From the NCBI GenBank assembly GCA_005879775.1, contig VBJX01000009.1, positions 1 to 11,026 of the forward strand: a stretch of DNA of 11,026 nucleotides, read 5' to 3'. Under the pieces are notes generated by a model. The model ran no database searches. It worked only from the letters and a program-made list of their open reading frames with translations, and was not told the DNA's origin. Position 1 is the stretch's first letter, and the number at the start of each line of letters is the position of its first letter. Made by a program: the position numbers and the translations under genes. This stretch comes from Chloroflexota bacterium (GTDB lineage Bacteria; Chloroflexota; Limnocylindria; QHBO01). Below are positions 7,312-11,026 of the stretch, piece after piece.

Positions 7312-7330
7312 GGTTCAATGGTGACACGCG
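7312..7330. promoter_or_regulatory. Very short divergent intergenic region
   Basis: Only 19 bases separate the ATG of the LCP gene (complement) and the ATG of the DUF3048 gene. No Shine-Dalgarno is visible on either side. For the + strand, TGG followed by TTCAAT (7314-7319) resembles an extended -10 and would start transcription about 4 bases before the ATG at 7331, giving a nearly leaderless mRNA. The promoter of the LCP gene would then have to lie inside the DUF3048 coding start. Confidence 0.3.
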
Positions 7331-8497
7331 ATGCCGATCCGAGCGAGCCTGACCTTGGCGCTGACCCGCTTCTGGCCGCCCCGCTGGTGGCAGGCGGCCA
7401 TCGCGGCGGCCGCGGTCGTGGCACTGGGCGCTGGCGGATGGATGGTCCTCAACGGGTTGGGCGCTCCGGCCGCAACCGTGAGCCCCTCTCAGACGCAGTC
7501 GGCCGGGGCCTCGTCATCCGGGTCGCCCTCCGCCACCCCATCCCCCAGCGAGCCGCCGCCGGTCGCAGTATGCCCGCTCAACGGAATCCCGCTGGGGAGT
7601 AACGGCCCCCTCTCGCCGGTCGCGCTGGCGGTGCAGATCGACAATCACCCTGCGGCTCGCCCGGGCCGCAACCTCTCTCGAGCCGACATGGTGATCGAGG
7701 CGACCGTCGAAGGCGACACGACTCGCTTCACGGCGATCTTTCTTTGCCAGCCGACCCTCGGCCTGACGGGGCCCGTGCGCAGCGCGCGCTACTACACGCT
7801 CGACGTCTGGCGCGACCTCCACGTTCTCCCCTATTTCTTCGGCGGAGCGACCAAGGCAATGACCCTCTTCCACGACGCACACATGCCCTACGTCAACGGG
7901 ATCAAGGGCGGGTGGCCATGGTTCAGCCGCTTTGGCAGCCATCCCGCCCCACATGACCTCTACGCCGACATCGAGGCCACCCGTGGCGCATTCGGCACTT
8001 CAGCGCAACTCGACGGCCTGGCGGGAAGAGTCGGCAACCTCTGTCAGCAGTTTGACTTCGTGCGCAACGTCCAGGTTCCCACGGGGCGTTCGATCAGTTC
8101 GGTCCAGATCCAGACCAACGGGTACTGGCGCTTCGCCTGGAGCTGGGACCTGATCAGTGGTCTCTGGCGCCGGAGCGATGCCGGCGTGCCGATCAGTGAT
8201 GAGGCGACAGGCCGGCCGGTCACGGCCCGATGCGTGGTCGTCCAAAAGGTGGTCGAGACGATCGACTACTCAAGCCTCGATCCGGGCGGCAGCCCGCGTC
8301 GAGTCCACCAATTGGTGGGCTCCGGAACGGGAACGCTGTACGTCAACGGGCACGCAATCGACTTGGTCTGGTCGCGCCCAACAGGCCAGGACGGCACGCG
8401 CTGGACCTACGCAGCGACCGGAAAGCGCGTCGTGCTGCCTATCGGGGTGTATTGGTGGGAGATCATCCCGACGTACGCGGTGGTGACCGAGCACTAA
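7331..8497 (+). CDS. DUF3048 (YerB-like) membrane-anchored extracytoplasmic protein
   Basis: This is a 388-residue protein with one N-terminal membrane anchor (about 20-43, WQAAIAAAAVVALGAGGWMV) and a Ser/Pro/Thr-rich linker (about 44-78), then two folded parts. The first has the DUF3048 signature: CPLNG at 81-85, PVALAVQIDNHPAARPG, LSRADMVIEATVEGDTTRF and GPVRSARYYTLDVW. The second, about 255-385, fits the DUF3048 C-terminal domain, ending in VLPIGVYWWEIIP. The family includes Bacillus YerB, a lipoprotein of unknown function. Here no lipobox cysteine is present near the N-terminus, so anchoring is by the helix. Being divergent from an LCP gene and inside an envelope cluster suggests a wall or surface-polymer role, which is inference. 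It ends in TAA at 8495-8497, overlapping by 4 bases the stop of the convergent diguanylate cyclase gene. There is no recognisable ribosome binding site. Confidence 0.92.
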   Translation: MPIRASLTLALTRFWPPRWWQAAIAAAAVVALGAGGWMVLNGLGAPAATVSPSQTQSAGASSSGSPSATPSPSEPPPVAVCPLNGIPLGSNGPLSPVALAVQIDNHPAARPGRNLSRADMVIEATVEGDTTRFTAIFLCQPTLGLTGPVRSARYYTLDVWRDLHVLPYFFGGATKAMTLFHDAHMPYVNGIKGGWPWFSRFGSHPAPHDLYADIEATRGAFGTSAQLDGLAGRVGNLCQQFDFVRNVQVPTGRSISSVQIQTNGYWRFAWSWDLISGLWRRSDAGVPISDEATGRPVTARCVVVQKVVETIDYSSLDPGGSPRRVHQLVGSGTGTLYVNGHAIDLVWSRPTGQDGTRWTYAATGKRVVLPIGVYWWEIIPTYAVVTEH

Positions 8498-9879
8498 CCG
8501 GTCAGGTGGCAACCCCGCTGGGCTGCCGCGATCTGGCGGCGCATCTCGCCGGGATCGGGCTCGGACTCATCGGTCGGCTCGTGGTTGCCCCCGCCGACGT
8601 GTATCACTTCGGGACGAGGCAGCGGCTGCCGATCCTCCTCGGCCCGCACCGGCTCGACGACCATCGCCAGGCGCCGAGGCGGGCGTGGATTGCCGCTGAT
8701 CTGGTTCTTGCCGAGACCCTTGGCGTGGTACATGGCCCGGTCGGCGGCGATCAGCAGCTCCTCGGCCGAGACGCCGTCCTCGGGGTAGGAGACGAGGCCG
8801 ATGCTGACGCTGGTCACCAGGTCCGAGGAGGTTGCCGTCAGCCCCAGATCCTCGACCCCGATCCGGATCTTCTCGGCGACCAGGTAGGCGCCGCGGTACT
8901 CGGTCTCCGGCAGGAGCACCACGAACTCGTCCCCGCCATACCGGAAGGCGGAGTCGACCGCGCGTGTCGAGCGACGGATCGCGCTGCCAACCGCGTGCAG
9001 CACCGTGTCTCCGCGCTCGTGCCCGCTCGTGTCGTTGATCGCCTTCAGGCCGTCCATGTCGATCATCAGCAGGCAGAAGGGTCGGTCGCTGCGGCGGGAG
9101 CGGAGCACCTCCTGCTCGAGCGTGACGCCGAGCTCCTCTCGACGGATCAGACCGGTCAGGTAGTCGATTCGCCAGAGCCGCTCGATGGTGGCCCGCAGCC
9201 GGCGCTCGCCGTTGGCGAAGACGCCCGCCAGGTAGGCAAGCACGAAGATCGAGCCTGTGTTGAGCCCGATGCGCAGCAGCTCCGGGCCGTTGAAGGCGAC
9301 GCGGTCGGGATCCAGCCAGGCGATCCCAAGGTAGGCGAGCGAGGCGGCCGCCGCCACGCCCATCGCCGCCCAGCCGCCGACGGTGAGCGCCACCGCCACC
9401 GCCAGGACGTGATAGATGAAGACAAACGGGGAGTCGGCGCGACCGGTGAGGATGACGAGCCCGCTGATCAAGGCCAGCGCGCCGAGCACCTCGACCGTGC
9501 TGGCCAGGGTGGTCCGTGGCCGATGGGGCGCGATCTCGTGGAGGACCACGACGAGGGCGGCGGCCGCCAGGCCGACACCGAAGATCTGCGTCTGCGTGCC
9601 CGGATAGGCGTTCGACAGCCCAACACCCGCCATCACGCCGACGATGCTCAGCCACCAGACGACACGCAGCACGGCGTCATAGCCGGCCCTCGATCCGGCA
9701 GGTGGGCCGGATGGGCCGTACTTATCTGCTGCGGTCAACGCCCCCCCGGCACCATCCGCTTCGGCAGCGGCGGTCGCTTTCCGCGCTGCGCGCTCCTGGA
9801 GAACCGCCACCGCGGCCGCAATCCCCAGGAGGCCGGCCACGGTCGCGCTGATGACGATGAATGCGACGTCGCTGATCAC
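8494..9879 (-). CDS. Membrane diguanylate cyclase (GGDEF domain)
   Basis: The protein makes the second messenger c-di-GMP from two GTP. It has 461 residues: a hydrophobic helix at about 4-26, an Ala/Gly-rich loop, then several further membrane segments between about 72 and 222, and a GGDEF domain at about 235-395. The domain starts with DYLTGLIRREEL, carries LMIDMDGLKAINDTSGHERGD, and has the active-site GGDEF intact at 315-319. RAVD at 306-309, exactly five residues before GGDEF, is the RxxD product-inhibition site, so both activity and feedback control should be kept. No EAL domain or recognised sensor (PAS, GAF, CHASE) is seen; the membrane part is probably the sensor. A polar, low-complexity tail of about 60 residues follows. 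The start is GTG with GAGGT at 9887-9883 (complement), a rather short spacing. It converges on the DUF3048 gene and diverges from an LCP gene, so it could tune envelope or polysaccharide output. Confidence 0.96.
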   Translation of the reverse strand: MISDVAFIVISATVAGLLGIAAAVAVLQERAARKATAAAEADGAGGALTAADKYGPSGPPAGSRAGYDAVLRVVWWLSIVGVMAGVGLSNAYPGTQTQIFGVGLAAAALVVVLHEIAPHRPRTTLASTVEVLGALALISGLVILTGRADSPFVFIYHVLAVAVALTVGGWAAMGVAAAASLAYLGIAWLDPDRVAFNGPELLRIGLNTGSIFVLAYLAGVFANGERRLRATIERLWRIDYLTGLIRREELGVTLEQEVLRSRRSDRPFCLLMIDMDGLKAINDTSGHERGDTVLHAVGSAIRRSTRAVDSAFRYGGDEFVVLLPETEYRGAYLVAEKIRIGVEDLGLTATSSDLVTSVSIGLVSYPEDGVSAEELLIAADRAMYHAKGLGKNQISGNPRPPRRLAMVVEPVRAEEDRQPLPRPEVIHVGGGNHEPTDESEPDPGEMRRQIAAAQRGCHLTG

Positions 9880-9939
9880 GGTACCTCGCGCAGTGGACGG
9901 ATGACCTGGACCTGAGGGCTGCCCACGACGCCCCTCGCT

Positions 9940-9969
9940 AGTCTAGGGCTGGGCGCTCGGCTGGCGCAA
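9940..9969 (-). promoter_or_regulatory. Candidate promoter of the diguanylate cyclase
   Basis: On the complement, TTGCGC (9969-9964) and TAGACT (9945-9940) are 18 bases apart and lie about 60 bases before the GTG start. The match to the housekeeping consensus is only partial (3 of 6 and 4 of 6), so this is a weak candidate. Confidence 0.25.
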
Positions 9970-9970
9970 A

Positions 9971-9989
9971 GGTACTGGGCACCGATACC
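9971..9989. promoter_or_regulatory. Imperfect palindrome between divergent cyclase and LCP genes
   Basis: GGTACTGGGCACCGATACC has GGTA/TACC outer arms and GG/CC inner arms with a mismatch and a G-T pair. It lies between the likely promoters of the two divergent genes. The position and symmetry fit an operator acting on both, but the match is imperfect and could be chance in GC-rich DNA. Confidence 0.25.
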
Positions 9990-10044
9990 GAGTTTCCGGC
10001 GCATCCGCGCACCGATCCCCTCCAAATGGCCACGCTCAGGTCTT

Positions 10045-10053
10045 TGCTAGAAT
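10045..10053 (+). promoter_or_regulatory. Extended -10 promoter element of the second LCP gene
   Basis: TGC-TAGAAT matches the extended -10 pattern TGnTATAAT with one change. No good -35 is found about 17 bases upstream, as is usual for extended -10 promoters. Transcription would start near 10060, leaving a leader of about 35 bases before the TTG start at 10095. Confidence 0.42.
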
Positions 10054-10094
10054 GCGGCGCCGCCCGCACGACACGCTCGCACGAAGGTGCCCAT

Positions 10095-11026
10095 TTGACG
10101 GTTCGCCCGCGGCCGAAGCACCCCTCGCTGGCGGCTCTCCTCTCGTTCCTGTTCCCTGGCCTGGGGCAGGCCTATGCCGGCCAGCCACGCCTGGCGGCCA
10201 TCTTCGCCGCCCCCGTGCTCCTGCTCGTGCTGGCGGTGGTCGCCGTCGCCACCCTGTTTGCCACACAGCTGCGCAACGAGCTCCTCTCCTCGTCGTTCCT
10301 GGTCGGCGCCATCGTGCTCGACCTGGCATTGATGGCCTGGCGGCTGGCCTCCGTGGGACAGGCGGGCCTGGCCATCGGCCTGGCAGCCGAGGGACCCTCG
10401 GCCCACCCCCACGTTGCACAGGCGCGCCAGGCCGGCTCGCTCTCCATCGTCGCCCTGCTGCTGGTCACCACCATCGGGATGCACGCCTGGGCCGCCCTGG
10501 TGATCGGGCGCATCGACGCCACCCTTTCGAACGTCTTCGCCGGCAGCCTCGCCTCTCCAGGGGGTGGCGGCCCGCTGAACCGCCCCGAATACCGCTGGGA
10601 CGGCACGCAACGGGTCACCTTCCTGCTGCTCGGCATCGATTCCGGGGAGGGGCGCGGCAACGAGGCGCTCACCGACACGATCCTGGCGGTCAGCATCGAT
10701 CCGGTGGCACGCACCGCGGTCATGGTCTCGGTGCCGCGCGACACCGGCTCCGTGCCCCTTCCGGACCGCAGCGTCTATCCCGACGGCGTCTATCCGCTGA
10801 AGATCAACCAGCTCTCGACCGATGCCGACCGTGACCCCGGAACCTGGTGCCCCGACCTCCCATCCACCACCAGGGAGTGCGGGGTGCGCACCCTGGAACG
10901 GGCGATCGGGCTCTACCTGGGGCTCCCGATGCAGTTCTACGCCACGGTCGACCTGCAGGGCTTCGCCGACCTGATCGACGCCGTCGGGGGCGTGCGGCTC
11001 TGTCTCGACGGGGAGCTCGTGGACCC
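10095..11026 (+). CDS. LCP family envelope protein, second copy (3' end outside window)
   Basis: The reading frame is open to the right edge, about 310 codons. It starts at TTG with GAAGGTG 5 bases upstream; an alternative in-frame TTG at 10044 overlaps the likely -10 box. The N-terminus repeats the layout of the LCP gene at 5962-7311: SLAALLSFLFPGLGQAYAGQ at 11-30, then hydrophobic segments at about 32-55, 65-85 and 115-135. The LCP domain follows: VTFLLLGIDSGEG, ALTDTILAVSIDP, VMVSVPRDTGSVPLP, LGLPMQFYATVDLQGF, IDAVGGVRLCLDGELVD. The Asp of LTDT and the Arg of PRD are present; the Arg-rich C-terminal motif lies beyond the edge. The likely role is transfer of a lipid-linked glycopolymer to peptidoglycan. 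Two cysteines in the Asp-rich loop (TWCPDLPS, RECGV) are absent from the first copy and may form a disulfide. It diverges from the diguanylate cyclase gene. Confidence 0.93.
   Translation, partial: MTVRPRPKHPSLAALLSFLFPGLGQAYAGQPRLAAIFAAPVLLLVLAVVAVATLFATQLRNELLSSSFLVGAIVLDLALMAWRLASVGQAGLAIGLAAEGPSAHPHVAQARQAGSLSIVALLLVTTIGMHAWAALVIGRIDATLSNVFAGSLASPGGGGPLNRPEYRWDGTQRVTFLLLGIDSGEGRGNEALTDTILAVSIDPVARTAVMVSVPRDTGSVPLPDRSVYPDGVYPLKINQLSTDADRDPGTWCPDLPSTTRECGVRTLERAIGLYLGLPMQFYATVDLQGFADLIDAVGGVRLCLDGELVD

Noticed and set aside
6796..7602. + strand frame crossing the LCP start and DUF3048 start
   Set aside because: It contradicts both flanking genes that have clear family motifs, and its composition is typical of an antisense shadow.
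8230..9915. Long + strand open frame (561 codons) antisense to the diguanylate cyclase
   Set aside because: The complement encodes a clear GGDEF protein. The + strand translation is Arg/Gln/Gly/His-rich without any motif, as expected for shadow frames in GC-rich DNA.
1..11026. CRISPR array, tRNA/rRNA, insertion sequence or prophage
   Set aside because: No regularly spaced repeats, cloverleaf-like segment, transposase motif or terminal inverted repeats were seen.

Overview
The window is a dense, high-GC bacterial chromosome segment. By eye roughly two thirds of bases are G+C, genes nearly abut, and GTG/TTG starts are common. A short-form (alpha-type) glutamine synthetase sits among several cell-envelope genes, including two LytR-CpsA-Psr (LCP) proteins and a DUF3048/YerB-like protein, which points to a single-membrane (monoderm) bacterium. 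A high-GC Chloroflexota lineage (Limnocylindria/Ellin6529-like) or an actinobacterial relative fits best. This is inferred from gene content and style, not from a phylogenetic marker. I see no tRNA, rRNA, CRISPR, transposase or phage gene. No stretch over 300 bases lacks a gene; the longest gap is about 215 bases (9880-10094).

Left part (1-2077): the last codons of an upstream gene overlap a DUF7033-type polysaccharide deacetylase gene on the + strand. That gene is broken by a +1/+4 frameshift at a CCGG-CCGG tandem duplication near 578-585. It converges on a - strand monotopic phosphoglycosyl transferase (bacterial sugar transferase), and the two stop codons share one CTAG. This looks like the edge of a surface or exopolysaccharide locus.

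Middle (2219-7311, all - strand): in transcription order, a membrane LCP protein, a PLP-dependent Cys/Met-metabolism enzyme (cystathionine gamma-synthase/lyase type), a PucR/CdaR-like regulator, and glnA. The first three are tightly coupled: a 13-base gap, then a stop/start overlap if the regulator uses a CTG start. The regulator-glnA spacer holds three adjacent inverted repeats, one a perfect TGTGCA-TAG-TGCACA palindrome that could be an operator. A hairpin directly follows the glnA stop.

Right part (7331-11026): a DUF3048 protein diverges from the LCP gene across only 19 bases and converges, with a 4-base stop overlap, on a membrane diguanylate cyclase that keeps GGDEF and the RxxD inhibitory site. 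A second LCP paralog diverges from the cyclase and runs off the right edge. It has the same multi-pass N-terminal region containing FPGLGQAY and a likely extended -10 promoter.

As a whole the region combines envelope glycopolymer assembly (sugar transferase, deacetylase, two LCPs, DUF3048), nitrogen and sulfur amino-acid metabolism with a local regulator, and c-di-GMP signalling. No clearly new multi-gene system is visible. The most interesting items are the broken deacetylase, the apparent CTG start of the regulator, the palindromes ahead of glnA, and the near-leaderless divergent start of the LCP/DUF3048 pair.
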